Below, one piece after another: positions 1 to 8,074 of a stretch of DNA of 59,671 bases. A program made the position numbers and the translations under genes. Where the stretch lies: contig NZ_JBATXB010000037.1 in the NCBI RefSeq assembly GCF_049673005.1, positions 1 to 59,671 on the forward strand. Reading direction: 5' to 3'. The notes under the pieces are model-generated. The model saw only the letters and a program-made list of their open reading frames with translations. It was not told the DNA's origin and made no database searches. The DNA is from Carnobacterium_A sp049673005. Its GTDB lineage: Bacteria > Bacillota > Bacilli > Lactobacillales > Carnobacteriaceae. Within the stretch, counting starts at the first letter, position 1, and the number at the start of each line of letters is the position of its first letter.

Positions 1-99
1 TACAGCTTAAGAAATGTTAAATTTATGCATGTTGTCTGGCATCTTTTTGTACTAGCTGGAACAATTTTCATGTATTTCTCTATTCTTTTTTATGTTTGA
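1..99 (+). CDS. Hemolysin III family membrane protein, C-terminal fragment
   Basis: The first 99 bases read as an open frame entering from outside the window and ending at TGA. The 32 visible residues end in a hydrophobic segment containing HLFVLAGTIFMYFSILFYV. This resembles the last transmembrane helix of the hemolysin III / YqfA (TrhA) family, whose C-termini usually carry an H-x-FVLAG-type motif. Only the tail is visible, so the assignment rests on one motif. It converges on folA, with a shared hairpin terminator between the two genes. Confidence 0.6.
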   Translation, partial: YSLRNVKFMHVVWHLFVLAGTIFMYFSILFYV

Positions 100-132
100 T
101 TTTTCGAAATTTTTAATAAAAAAGGATTAAAT

Positions 133-169
133 AAAAAAGGCATTTCTCAAATTGAGAGTGCCTTTTTTT
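133..169. terminator. Bidirectional intrinsic terminator between the hemolysin III gene and folA
   Basis: AAAAAGGCA and TGCCTTTTT arms enclose an inner CTCAA/TTGAG stem. There is an A-run on the left and a T-run on the right, so the hairpin can stop transcription from both convergent genes. The folA stop codon lies 5 bases to the right. Confidence 0.85.
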
Positions 170-173
170 ACTG

Positions 174-662
174 TTATTTTTTACAGTACGTTTCAAAATC
201 ATGTGGGTATTTATTGCGTTCATCCACTAAGCCAACTTCACTCTGAACAAGTTTCCATTCATCCCAATCAATATCAGGAATAACGGTGTCTCCTTCAAAC
301 TCAGCATGTATAATGGTTTTATACAATATGTCTGCAAAAGGCATAAATGATTTAAAAACGGCAGTCCCACCAGTGATGATAGTATCCTTCTCATAATGCT
401 TAGCGAAAGTCAGCACGTCATCTATAGTATGCATGATTTTCACACCTTCTGCTTGATAATTCTTATCGGTTGTTAGGATAATATTTATCCGATTAGGTAA
501 TGGTCTTTTATTCATGCCTTCAAATGTTTTTCTTCCCATTACTACCGCTTTTTCTTGAGTCATTTTTTTAAAATAGTTTAAATCATTAGGTAAACTCCAA
601 GGAAGCGTACCTTGGTTTCCAATTATTCCATTCTCGTCTTGAGCCCATAAAAATGCAATCAT
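174..662 (-). CDS. folA: Dihydrofolate reductase
   Basis: Reduces dihydrofolate to tetrahydrofolate with NADPH in the cytoplasm, regenerating the cofactor that thymidylate synthase oxidises. The 162 residues are the usual family length. Visible signatures are the GTLPW substrate-loop motif (residues 18-22), the catalytic acid D27 in LPNDL, the cofactor-binding MGRKTFEG segment (42-49) and the IITGG motif (about 95-99). It lies 26 bases downstream of thyA on the same strand. The thyA-folA pairing is common in Firmicutes and couples dTMP synthesis to cofactor recycling. It ends at a shared terminator. Confidence 0.97.
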   Translation of the reverse strand: MIAFLWAQDENGIIGNQGTLPWSLPNDLNYFKKMTQEKAVVMGRKTFEGMNKRPLPNRINIILTTDKNYQAEGVKIMHTIDDVLTFAKHYEKDTIITGGTAVFKSFMPFADILYKTIIHAEFEGDTVIPDIDWDEWKLVQSEVGLVDERNKYPHDFETYCKK

Positions 663-688
663 CTAGATCACCCCTTCTTTTTTATTTT

Positions 689-1636
689 CTAAACAGCAAT
701 CGGAGCTTTAATGCTCGGGTGTGGATTATAATTTTCTATTTGGATATCATCCATTTCGAAATTAAAAATACTAGTTTTTTCTTTATTTAATAGTAAATTT
801 GGAAAATCTTTCGGTTCTCTCGTTAATTGTTCAGCCATTTGATCTAAATGATTTGAATACAAATGTGCATCACCTATGGTATGGACGAATTCACCTACTT
901 TTAATCCTGTTTCATGAGCAATAAGATGAGTCAATAGTGCATAGCTCGCAATGTTAAAAGGTACACCTAAAAAAACATCTGCACTTCTTTGGTACAACTG
1001 ACAACTTAACTTGCCATCTGCTACATAAAATTGAAATAAAGTGTGACAGGGAGGAAGAGCCACTGTAGGGACATCCTCAGGATTCCAAGCTGTTACAATT
1101 AATCTTCTAGAATCTGGATTTGTTTTAATCATATCAATAACATCTTTTAATTGGTCGATAGTTTCTCCTTGTGATGTTTTCCAGTTACGCCATTGAGAGC
1201 CATACACCTTACCTAATTCACCATACTTTTCAGCAAAGATTTCATCTTCCAGTATGCGTTGGCAAAAAATATTTTTCTCAGTTTGGTAAACTTTGTTAAA
1301 TTCAGTATCTTGAATCGCTCTTTGTCCAAAATCACTCATATTCGGACCAGTATAATCTGGACTATTCACAAAACGCTCAAAGGCCCACTCATCCCAAATA
1401 TGATTATTATGTTGCAAAAGATACTTAATATTCGTATCTCCTTTTATAAACCACAGTAATTCACTTTTTATTAAACTAAAAGGCAAGCGCTTGGTTGTCA
1501 ATAAAGGAAAACCTTTTTGAAGATCAAATCGCATCTGATAGCCGAATAGGCTCTTTGTCCCTGTCCCTGTCCTATCCTGCTTTAATGTCCCTTTTATCAT
1601 GACATTTTCTCCTAAATTTAAATACTCAGTTTCCAA
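689..1636 (-). CDS. thyA: Thymidylate synthase, long form
   Basis: Methylates dUMP to dTMP using methylene-tetrahydrofolate. The catalytic cysteine is C197 in LPPCH, and the dUMP-binding segments RRLIVTAWNP (177-186) and QRSADVFLG are intact. At 315 residues it is about 50 longer than the E. coli enzyme. The extra sequence lies around residues 90-140, as in the well-known 316-residue Lactobacillus casei enzyme, so this is the lactobacillal form and not a fusion. The start has an AGGAGG-like site. It is followed by folA and preceded by the ABC-F gene on the same strand. Confidence 0.97.
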   Translation of the reverse strand: METEYLNLGENVMIKGTLKQDRTGTGTKSLFGYQMRFDLQKGFPLLTTKRLPFSLIKSELLWFIKGDTNIKYLLQHNNHIWDEWAFERFVNSPDYTGPNMSDFGQRAIQDTEFNKVYQTEKNIFCQRILEDEIFAEKYGELGKVYGSQWRNWKTSQGETIDQLKDVIDMIKTNPDSRRLIVTAWNPEDVPTVALPPCHTLFQFYVADGKLSCQLYQRSADVFLGVPFNIASYALLTHLIAHETGLKVGEFVHTIGDAHLYSNHLDQMAEQLTREPKDFPNLLLNKEKTSIFNFEMDDIQIENYNPHPSIKAPIAV

Positions 1637-1657
1637 AATTTATTCCTCCTGGATGCT

Positions 1658-3571
1658 TTAGTTGTTTTCAAATTGACTCAGGTATTCCCATCTCGTCATT
1701 TTTTCTTCGACTTTACTTTCAAGAGAAGAAAGTTTTTCTTGTAATTCTTGCAATAAAGCAAAATTGCTTCCGTTTCCACTCATTTCTGTTTGGATACGTA
1801 AGATTTCATTATCTAAATCTACTAATTCTTGTTCAATGGTATCCCATTCTTTGCGCTCTAAATAACTTAATTTCTCTTTACTATCCTCATTATTTACTGA
1901 AATTTCAGAAGATGTTGATTCTTTAACAAAGGTTTTATCAGAAGTCTTCTTATCTTGATAGTCAATCTTCTCTTCTTCTTCTTCAGCAATATAATCAGTA
2001 ATGTTTCCAAAGTAAGGAATAACTTTTCCTTCTCCTTCAAAAATTAATAACTTCTCTGCTGTTTTATCTAAGAAATAACGGTCATGTGAGACGGATATAA
2101 CCGCACCTGGGAATGTTTCAATATAATCTTCTAAAACGGTTAAAGTAGCAATATCTAAATCGTTTGTTGGTTCATCTAGTAGCAAAACATTGGGTTTTTG
2201 CATTAATAGTTTAAGCAAATACAACCTTCTTTTTTCTCCACCAGATAATTTCCCAATTAGCGTACCATGACTGGATTTTTCAAATAAAAATTGCTCTAGT
2301 AAGTTAGTCACACTAATGCGTTCGCCATTTGTTGTTTCTACTTCTTCTCCTACTTCTTGTAAAAATGAAATAACTCGTTTTTTAGGATCCATTTCTTCAG
2401 TCATCTGAGTATAATAAGCAATTTTAACTGTTTCTCCAACGACAAGTTCTCCTGAATCTAAAGTGATTCGTCCTGCAAGAACATTTAACAAGGTTGATTT
2501 TCCTGCACCATTTTTCCCACTGATACCGATTCTATCTTTTGCTTGAATTAACAAATTAAAGTTTTCAATAATAGGGTGACCTACGAAGGTTAAGGAAGCA
2601 TCTCTTAAATCAAAGACTCGTTTCCCAATACGTGATCCTTCCAAATTCATTTCAACTGAATCGTCAACATTTGATTGATGAAGATTCTCTTCTAAATCAG
2701 AAAAACGATTAATTCGAGCTTGTTGTTTAGTAGAACGAGCTTTTGCTCCAGTTCTCATCCATGCTAATTCTTTTGTATAAAGTTGTTTTCTCTTATGATC
2801 TGCACGAATAGAAGCTTCTTGCCTTTCGGCTCTAGCTACAATATAACTTTCATAGTTCCCTGAGTACATAATCGCTTTTCCATGTGATAACTCAATCATT
2901 CGATTTGCTATTCTATCTAGGAAATAGCGGTCATGTGTCACTAATAGAAATGCGCCACGATACGTGCTCAAATAATTTTCTAACCAAGTAATTGTTTTAA
3001 AGTCTAGGTGGTTTGTAGGTTCATCTAATACGAGCAAATCTGGCTCTTGTATCAAAACTTGGGCTAGACCAACTCGTTTTCTTTGTCCACCAGATAATGT
3101 TGCAATTCGTTGTTCTAAATCAATGACTCCTAATTTACTTAAGATCGTTTTTGCATTTGTTTCAGCTAACCAAGCATCGTGATCATTCATTGCTTGCTCT
3201 GCTTTTGAATAAGCGTTTTGATATTTTTCATTCATTGCGTCTAAAATTAAATTCTCCAAAGCCTTTTCATAATTTCTTAGAGCTACAAGAATGGGTGTAT
3301 CTCCTTCAAATATAGTATCAAAAACTGTCAACTCTTCATTGAATTCTTGTTCTTGCAATAAATAGCCCATTGTATAACCTTTTGGTGTTGAAATTTCACC
3401 TTTTTCTCCACTATCTTTACCAGTAATAACATTTAGTAAGTTGCTTTTTCCTGTGCCATTCACGCCAATTAAGCCAACTCGTTCTCCAGTACGAATTGAA
3501 AAACTAATATCGTCAAATAATACTTTTTCTCCATATGTTTTTGTTAAATTAATGACTTTCATTTCTTTCAT
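1658..3571 (-). CDS. ABC-F family ATPase (Uup/YfmR-like)
   Basis: Two ATP-binding cassettes lie in one soluble chain with no membrane segment, the ABC-F layout. Domain 1 has Walker A GVNGTGKSN, signature LSGGQRKR and Walker B LLVLDEPTNHLD. Domain 2 has GKNGAGKST, LSGGEKRR and VLLLDEPTNDLD. The tail (about the last 90 residues) is charged and coiled-coil-like, as in Uup and YfmR. These proteins act on the ribosome or translation complex; whether this one is housekeeping or gives resistance cannot be told. I place the start at the ATG at 3571, because GGAG sits 7 bases upstream of it. The in-frame GTG at 3601 lacks a binding site. Confidence 0.9.
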   Translation of the reverse strand: MKEMKVINLTKTYGEKVLFDDISFSIRTGERVGLIGVNGTGKSNLLNVITGKDSGEKGEISTPKGYTMGYLLQEQEFNEELTVFDTIFEGDTPILVALRNYEKALENLILDAMNEKYQNAYSKAEQAMNDHDAWLAETNAKTILSKLGVIDLEQRIATLSGGQRKRVGLAQVLIQEPDLLVLDEPTNHLDFKTITWLENYLSTYRGAFLLVTHDRYFLDRIANRMIELSHGKAIMYSGNYESYIVARAERQEASIRADHKRKQLYTKELAWMRTGAKARSTKQQARINRFSDLEENLHQSNVDDSVEMNLEGSRIGKRVFDLRDASLTFVGHPIIENFNLLIQAKDRIGISGKNGAGKSTLLNVLAGRITLDSGELVVGETVKIAYYTQMTEEMDPKKRVISFLQEVGEEVETTNGERISVTNLLEQFLFEKSSHGTLIGKLSGGEKRRLYLLKLLMQKPNVLLLDEPTNDLDIATLTVLEDYIETFPGAVISVSHDRYFLDKTAEKLLIFEGEGKVIPYFGNITDYIAEEEEEKIDYQDKKTSDKTFVKESTSSEISVNNEDSKEKLSYLERKEWDTIEQELVDLDNEILRIQTEMSGNGSNFALLQELQEKLSSLESKVEEKMTRWEYLSQFENN

Positions 3572-3657
3572 ATTCAATCTCCACTTTCCCATAGTAAGCA
3601 CGCATTTTTTTAATCTGTCTCATTTTAACACAAAATCGACTTAGACTTCATATTCTT

Positions 3658-4299
3658 TTAAATGTATTCCTTAAATAAAGCCAAATCTTCATAAATTAAC
3701 TCAAGTAGTTTTCGGTTATAAAAGATAGAAGCCGGATGAAACGTAGGAAATATGCGATAATCTTCTTTTGACCAAGTAAATTCAGTCGCTTCTTTTGAAG
3801 ATAATTCTAGTATAGGACCTTCATACAATTGTCCATGCACGTTCATAATTTTAGCTTTAGCCCCAATTAATCTCTGTAAACCGATATTGCCCATCGTTAA
3901 AATGATAGGTGGATCAATCGTCGTTATTTCAAAATCCAGTAGAGGAGCATGAGCGATAATTTCTTTTTTCGTTGGAGCTCGATTATACTTACGCATTATT
4001 TTTTTACCCGTTTTTTTCTCTATTTTTTCTTTTTCCAAAAAAGGACGACTTCTAAACGCACTCGTTATGAAGATTTCTTCTCGAGTAACTTCTAAAAAAT
4101 CAAAAAATTTCATTAACTCCTTACCAGAACGACCAGTGAAAGGAATACCGTTAAGTGACTCTACCTCCCCTGGTGCCTCACCAACTAACATGAATCTTGG
4201 ATGAATTGGTCCAGTACCCCATAGAAAACCTTCTACAGGGAATTCTTTATTGCGCTCTTTTGCTAATTTCATTAATTGTTGAGTTAAAATAGTTTCCAC
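3658..4299 (-). CDS. Uracil-DNA glycosylase superfamily protein without Fe-S cysteines
   Basis: Likely removes uracil or related bases from DNA. The motif-1 region GEAPGEVESLNGIPFTGRSG (about 41-60) follows the family 4/5 pattern, and a C-terminal FHPA motif corresponds to the second catalytic loop. At 213 residues it has family length. It contains no cysteine at all, so it cannot hold the [4Fe-4S] cluster of family 4 enzymes. A charged lysine-rich insert lies at about 90-110. The start is GTG with AAGGAGTG about 10 bases upstream. It sits behind a hairpin-rich leader of about 180 bases. Activity on uracil is inferred from motifs only. Confidence 0.75.
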   Translation of the reverse strand: METILTQQLMKLAKERNKEFPVEGFLWGTGPIHPRFMLVGEAPGEVESLNGIPFTGRSGKELMKFFDFLEVTREEIFITSAFRSRPFLEKEKIEKKTGKKIMRKYNRAPTKKEIIAHAPLLDFEITTIDPPIILTMGNIGLQRLIGAKAKIMNVHGQLYEGPILELSSKEATEFTWSKEDYRIFPTFHPASIFYNRKLLELIYEDLALFKEYI

Positions 4300-4491
4300 C
4301 GGTTATTTTCACTCCTTATAAGTCAACGTTACTTTATCTAACTTGCTCAACAAACTAGATAAAGTAAAAAGATGAGCGAATTAGCTTCTCATCTCCTTGT
4401 TATACACTGTGTCTCAGCTAATAGTATGACCTCATAAAAATTCTATTACTTAAGTAAATTAGGTCGTTCGTATATCTCATCTTTAATTATA
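4300..4491 (-). promoter_or_regulatory. Hairpin-rich leader of the uracil-DNA glycosylase-like gene (possible attenuator)
   Basis: On the minus strand a TATAAT box (4486-4491) could start a leader of about 180 bases. It holds a GACCT/AGGTC stem (4461-4465 with 4428-4432). Next comes AGATGAG/CTCATCT (4394-4388 with 4376-4370), directly followed by TTTTT, which is terminator-shaped. Last is a 10-bp stem, ACTTTATCTA/TAGATAAAGT (4331-4340 with 4356-4365), close to the ribosome site. A perfect 7-base match (4416-4422 with 4380-4386) pairs the upstream arm with the terminator loop and could act as an antiterminator. No -35 box is clear. I do not recognise a known riboswitch or T-box. Confidence 0.4.
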
Positions 4492-4568
4492 CAGAAGTTT
4501 ACAAAAAAAACTATGAGTTTTATAGCTTACTCAAGCTTATTGTATAAAGAATATAAAATGAACAATTG

Positions 4569-4687
4569 TTGACGAAAGCGCTTATCATTCTTATAATGGT
4601 ATTAGGCCATTACTTCTTGTATCCTCTTTACTTTTACGCATAAGTTGGCTAAATTTTGTTGAAAAATTTATTAAGGGGGACTAACAG
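4569..4687 (+). promoter_or_regulatory. Cold-shock gene promoter and long 5' leader
   Basis: TTGACG (4569-4574) and TATAAT (4592-4597) are separated by exactly 17 bases, a near-consensus vegetative promoter. The expected start near 4604 leaves a leader of about 84 bases before the ATG, with AAGGGGG as ribosome site. Long leaders are typical of cold-shock mRNAs. The spacer contains GAAAGCGCTT, which matches the core of a catabolite-responsive element (cre) but not its ends, so CcpA control is only a possibility. Confidence 0.75.
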
Positions 4688-4897
4688 ATGGAAAAAGGAA
4701 TTGTTAAATGGTTTAGTAATGAAAAAGGTTATGGCTTTATAGAGTATAATGATCAAAATGATGTTTTCGTCCACTTTACCGGAATCGAAGGAGAAAACTT
4801 TAAAACATTATCAGAAGGTCAACATGTTTTATTTAGAATTGTTGAAGGTACTAGAGGTCCACAAGCAACCGGTGTTATTGTTGATGAATCTTTTTAA
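4688..4897 (+). CDS. Cold-shock domain protein
   Basis: A single five-stranded OB-fold RNA/DNA-binding domain of 69 residues. RNP1 is KGYGFI (13-18) and RNP2 is VFVHF (26-30), with the aromatic residues that stack on bases. Such proteins melt RNA structure at low temperature and can act as antiterminators. It differs from the commonest Csp sequence in having Y15 in RNP1 and a TGI segment after RNP2, so it may be a secondary paralogue of the major cold-shock protein. It is transcribed alone from a strong promoter and ends at a hairpin shared with the convergent EbsA-like gene. Confidence 0.92.
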   Translation: MEKGIVKWFSNEKGYGFIEYNDQNDVFVHFTGIEGENFKTLSEGQHVLFRIVEGTRGPQATGVIVDESF

Positions 4898-4912
4898 CTA
4901 AATTTCATCATT

Positions 4913-4950
4913 AAAAAAAACGATATCCTCTACGAGATATCGTTTTTTTT
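4913..4950. terminator. Bidirectional terminator between csp and the EbsA-like gene
   Basis: CGATATC (4921-4927) and GATATCG (4936-4942) are flanked by a run of A and a run of T. The last codons and stop of the minus-strand gene lie inside the hairpin. Confidence 0.9.
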
Positions 4951-5373
4951 AATAAAAGCTACTTCATCTCTTTCTGGAAATTGCTGTTGAATCAATAATG
5001 AGAAGACTTTTTTATTTCTTTTATTTGCATAAAGAATTAATGGTTTACCTGTGTTTCCTCTTTCAAGTTTGATGAGACGATATCCTGGAAAAGAAAGTTT
5101 AGAGAATAAGGATAATGGATAGCTCTTTCTTTTTAAACCTCTAAAATAACGAATAGTCAATTCTCCTTCTGAAATAGTTGCAGTAGACCCTAATCCAAAA
5201 TAAACCAATACAATAAATAAACTTATACTAATAATAATATGAATAGACTGTTGTTTTTCTAAAATAAGAATCAAGCCTAAAAATAAAGCTAGCCAACAAA
5301 TAGACCAATAAATTAGTTGAAAGGCTGGTTCTAAAGAAAGCCGAACCTTTGATGCAGTAGTTATTTTATTCAT
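4930..5373 (-). CDS. EbsA-like membrane protein
   Basis: A 147-residue protein with two adjacent hydrophobic segments (about 18-40 and 45-68), followed by a soluble C-terminal half rich in basic residues. Size, layout and position next to an RNase H gene recall EbsA of enterococci and other Lactobacillales, whose exact function is unclear although it was named as a pore-forming protein. I call this from overall similarity and context, without a diagnostic motif. The C-terminus is encoded within the terminator hairpin shared with csp. Confidence 0.55.
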   Translation of the reverse strand: MNKITTASKVRLSLEPAFQLIYWSICWLALFLGLILILEKQQSIHIIISISLFIVLVYFGLGSTATISEGELTIRYFRGLKRKSYPLSLFSKLSFPGYRLIKLERGNTGKPLILYANKRNKKVFSLLIQQQFPERDEVAFIKKNDIS

Positions 5374-5463
5374 TTTTCATCCTCAATCTCATTAGGGTTA
5401 TTTTGAATATATCATAGCATATGCTAAAAAAAAAACAATTAATAAGCGGAAAGGACAATAAAT

Positions 5464-5898
5464 ATGCTCAGAATGTACACAGATGCATCAACTAAATCCA
5501 ATCCTGGTCCAAGTGGAGTTGGTGTCATTATTATTGGAGACGGAATACATATTCAGCTATCCCTTCCTCTTGAAGAGGAACTAAGCAACCACCAGGCAGA
5601 ATTTGAAGCTGTTTTATCTGGTTTAAATTATATGGTTGACAATCAATTAATACATCAGGAATTAATTATTTACTCAGATAGTAAGATTGTCGTTTCTGCT
5701 ATTGAACGCAACTATGTAAAAAACTCATATTTCGATCTATATTTATCGTTTATTAATGAACGACTACAGATTTTCCCATCTTATAGTATTCAATGGATTC
5801 CAAAATCACAAAATAAAGAAGCTGACCATTTTGCTCGAAAAGCTTTAGCTAAAAAATTAAAATACAATTTATTAACTAAAACAAACGAAAAAGATTAG
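5464..5898 (+). CDS. Ribonuclease H-like family protein
   Basis: Probably cleaves RNA in RNA-DNA hybrids. The four acidic residues of the RNase H active site can be picked out: D7 in YTDAS, E46 in QAEFEA, D72 in YSDSK and D121 in NKEADHFA. The length of 144 residues matches the short RNase HI class, and the basic protrusion of E. coli RNase HI is largely missing. It is a single gene, divergent from the EbsA-like gene and convergent with ypsC, with its own terminator at the 3' end. Confidence 0.88.
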   Translation: MLRMYTDASTKSNPGPSGVGVIIIGDGIHIQLSLPLEEELSNHQAEFEAVLSGLNYMVDNQLIHQELIIYSDSKIVVSAIERNYVKNSYFDLYLSFINERLQIFPSYSIQWIPKSQNKEADHFARKALAKKLKYNLLTKTNEKD

Positions 5899-5916
5899 TT
5901 TTTACTAATCTTTTTC
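5888..5916. terminator. Terminator after the RNase H gene
   Basis: AGATTAG (5892-5898) and CTAATCT (5905-5911) with flanking A and T runs. The stem begins within the last codons of the gene. The symmetry allows it to serve ypsC from the other side too. Confidence 0.85.
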
Positions 5917-5933
5917 ATTTGTTTACTAGCTTT

Positions 5934-7079
5934 TTAATTACGTGGTGTGCGTGGTGGACGTGTTCCCCAATATTGGAATAAATCGGTTCTTAAAGCACCA
6001 TTATAAAGTTTACGTTTTTTAGTTGCTCGCTCTCCGTAGAAAGATTCAAAAGTTAAATCACTTGTTATAATATACTTACTCCATGTTTTCAACGGTCGAT
6101 ATGTCTGCCCCATCTGTTTATAAAGAGCTTGTATTTCTTCCTCTTCACCCAATCGTTCACCATACGGAGGATTAGCTAAGATCACACCATATTCTTTTTC
6201 TGTTGTAAAATCTTTTAATTGCATTTGTTTGAAAACAATACTATCTCCGACGCCAGCTTCAATAGCATTTTGTTTCGCAATTTCAATCATTTTAGCATCA
6301 ATATCTGATCCCATAATATCTAACACAACATCGTGATCAATTGCCGATTTTGCATCAGCACGTACAGTATCGATAATTTGCTTATCAAACCATTCCCAGT
6401 TTTCAAACGCGAATCCTCTACTTATTCCTGGTGCGATATTTCGACCAATTAATGCTGCTTCAATAGGAATAGTTCCAGAACCACATACTGGATCATAAAA
6501 TGGACGGTCTTTGCGCCAAGTTGTCAAAGAAACTAAAGCAGCAGCCATATTTTCTTTTAAAGGTGCTCCACCTTTAGCAATTCGGTAACCGCGCTTGAAC
6601 AAACTTGACCCAGTTGTATCCAATGTTAAAGTAACTTTATCTTTTAATAGAGCAACTTCAAGCTGATACAAAGCACCAGTTTCAGGTAGTCTTGTCTTAC
6701 GATGATAAACAGCACTTAGACGATCAACAATCGCTTTTTTTACTAATGCCTGACAATCAGAAACGCTATACAAAGTAGATTTTATTGATTTACCTGCAAC
6801 TGGGAAATTAGCATCCATTGGAAGTAAGTCTTCCCAAGGTAATGCCTTCGTTTTTTCAAATAATTCGTCGAACTCAATCGCATCAAATTCCCCGACGATT
6901 ATTTTAACTCTATCTGCTGTTCTTAACCATACATTTGTTTTGGCGATATCTTCTTGCGTACCAGTAAAGAAAACTTTTCCGTTTTCTACTTCACACTCAT
7001 ACCCCATAGTGCGTAGTTCTTTTCCAACTAACGCCTCTATACCACTAGCGGCAGTTGCAACAAGTTTAAATTGCTTCAT
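5934..7079 (-). CDS. THUMP-domain 23S rRNA methyltransferase (YpsC/RlmL N-terminal type)
   Basis: A SAM-dependent RNA methyltransferase, most likely acting on a guanine N2 of 23S rRNA as RlmL does. A ferredoxin-like/THUMP RNA-binding part (about residues 1-155) precedes a Rossmann methyltransferase domain with the SAM loop DPVCGSGTIPIEAA and the catalytic NPPY motif near residue 305. It corresponds to B. subtilis YpsC, which also lies beside rnpB and gpsB. I use the ATG at 7079, which has GGAG 9 bases upstream. A TTG five codons earlier overlaps that site. The exact rRNA target is family knowledge, not visible here. Confidence 0.88.
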   Translation of the reverse strand: MKQFKLVATAASGIEALVGKELRTMGYECEVENGKVFFTGTQEDIAKTNVWLRTADRVKIIVGEFDAIEFDELFEKTKALPWEDLLPMDANFPVAGKSIKSTLYSVSDCQALVKKAIVDRLSAVYHRKTRLPETGALYQLEVALLKDKVTLTLDTTGSSLFKRGYRIAKGGAPLKENMAAALVSLTTWRKDRPFYDPVCGSGTIPIEAALIGRNIAPGISRGFAFENWEWFDKQIIDTVRADAKSAIDHDVVLDIMGSDIDAKMIEIAKQNAIEAGVGDSIVFKQMQLKDFTTEKEYGVILANPPYGERLGEEEEIQALYKQMGQTYRPLKTWSKYIITSDLTFESFYGERATKKRKLYNGALRTDLFQYWGTRPPRTPRN

Positions 7080-7155
7080 TTTATTTTGCTCCAATTCTAT
7101 TTTGCTTGTTTTTATTTTTTAGACTTAATTAAAATTAATTAGTAACAATAAATAT

Positions 7156-7182
7156 AAAACCCTCCGAAAAGGAGGGTTTTAT
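7156..7182 (-). terminator. Terminator of rnpB
   Basis: AAAACCCTCC and GGAGGGTTTT form a strong GC-rich hairpin just past the 3' end of the RNase P RNA, followed by T-rich sequence on the minus strand. Confidence 0.9.
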
Positions 7183-7189
7183 ACCTGAA

Positions 7190-7583
7190 TTTGTAAATTT
7201 CTGTAAGCCATGTTCTGTCTCAGATAATCTGTCAGGTCATTTTATCCGGAGGTAATTATCTGTCTGCAATTACTGCCTCTTCCATCGGTTCAATTCCCTA
7301 GGAAAAGTGCCCCTACCAAAGTTTGGGTTGCTCGCTCGAGGGGTTTACCGCGTTCCACCAATGCCGTTTCCAACATTGCTTCGTCACTGTGGCACTTTCA
7401 AGAATACTCAGTCATAGTTTTAAAAAAACCTTAGACTTTTTTTCTGCCGTCACATTATCCAAGGATAATGGCCTTAGCTTATTTTTTCGCTAAGCACGAA
7501 CACTACAAGCGTCGCAGCTTGTGCGAGCATGGACTTTCCTCAGCCTAGTCAAGCTAGACTGCAATTACCCGAAATTTACAAAT
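7190..7583 (-). ncRNA. rnpB: RNase P RNA, Bacillus (B) type
   Basis: The catalytic RNA that trims tRNA 5' leaders. The minus strand carries the conserved blocks in order: GAGGAAAGTCCATGCTCGCA near the 5' end, GTAGTGTTCGTG, a block matching GAAAGTGCCACAGTGACGAA, then GGAACGCGGTAAACCCC, and ACATGGCTTACAG near the 3' end. The first and last bases, TTTGTAAATTT and AAATTTACAAA, pair as helix P1, which sets both ends to within a few bases. The length is about 394 nt. It lies between gpsB and ypsC exactly as in B. subtilis and is followed by a strong terminator. Confidence 0.97.
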
Positions 7584-7601
7584 ATAGAGTAACTTTTTTT
7601 G

Positions 7602-7931
7602 TTAATTTTCTTCGTTTTCATCTAGTTTTGAGCCGAAAACATGTCGTTCTAAATTAGATAAACGCTTTAAAATGTCAAAATTTGTAACGGTACTACTTGG
7701 TTGTGCTGAATAAGTTGGTTTTGTTAAAGTAGCTTGTTTTGTTAATTCATCTACTTTACTTAACAATCGCTCATTTTCAGCTTTTAGCTGCGTTAGTTCT
7801 TTATTATATAATTCATAATCGCGAATTACATCGTCTAAGTATTCATCTACTTCCGTAGGGTTATATCCTCGCATGCTTGTTTTAAACTCTTTTTGTAAAA
7901 TGTCTTTTGTTGTTAGTATTCTATCTGCCAT
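7602..7931 (-). CDS. gpsB: Cell division protein GpsB
   Basis: Cytosolic DivIVA-like adaptor that links the septum and penicillin-binding proteins. At 109 residues it has the family pattern: N-terminal membrane-associated domain with FKTSMRGYNPTEVDEYLDDV (about 17-36), a coiled coil to about residue 68, a Thr/Ser/Pro linker and a short C-terminal trimerisation helix (about 85-105). The ATG has AGAGGTG upstream. PBP1A, the classical GpsB partner, is encoded 1.4 kb away (ponA), which keeps the functional pair close together. Confidence 0.95.
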   Translation of the reverse strand: MADRILTTKDILQKEFKTSMRGYNPTEVDEYLDDVIRDYELYNKELTQLKAENERLLSKVDELTKQATLTKPTYSAQPSSTVTNFDILKRLSNLERHVFGSKLDENEEN

Positions 7932-8074
7932 GACTACACCTCTTTTTATCTCTCATTGATAATACGGCATTAATCGCTTAACGCTATTATAGCAAAGAAA
8001 TATAAAAATATAAACAAAATTTTATTTAATTTACATTATCCTGCCTAAAAGTCATATAATTTGTTCCTTCACAG

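Noticed and set aside
1658..3571. ABC-F protein as an antibiotic resistance determinant
   Set aside because: It carries Uup/YfmR-like features and sits among housekeeping genes; no resistance context or attenuator peptide is visible.
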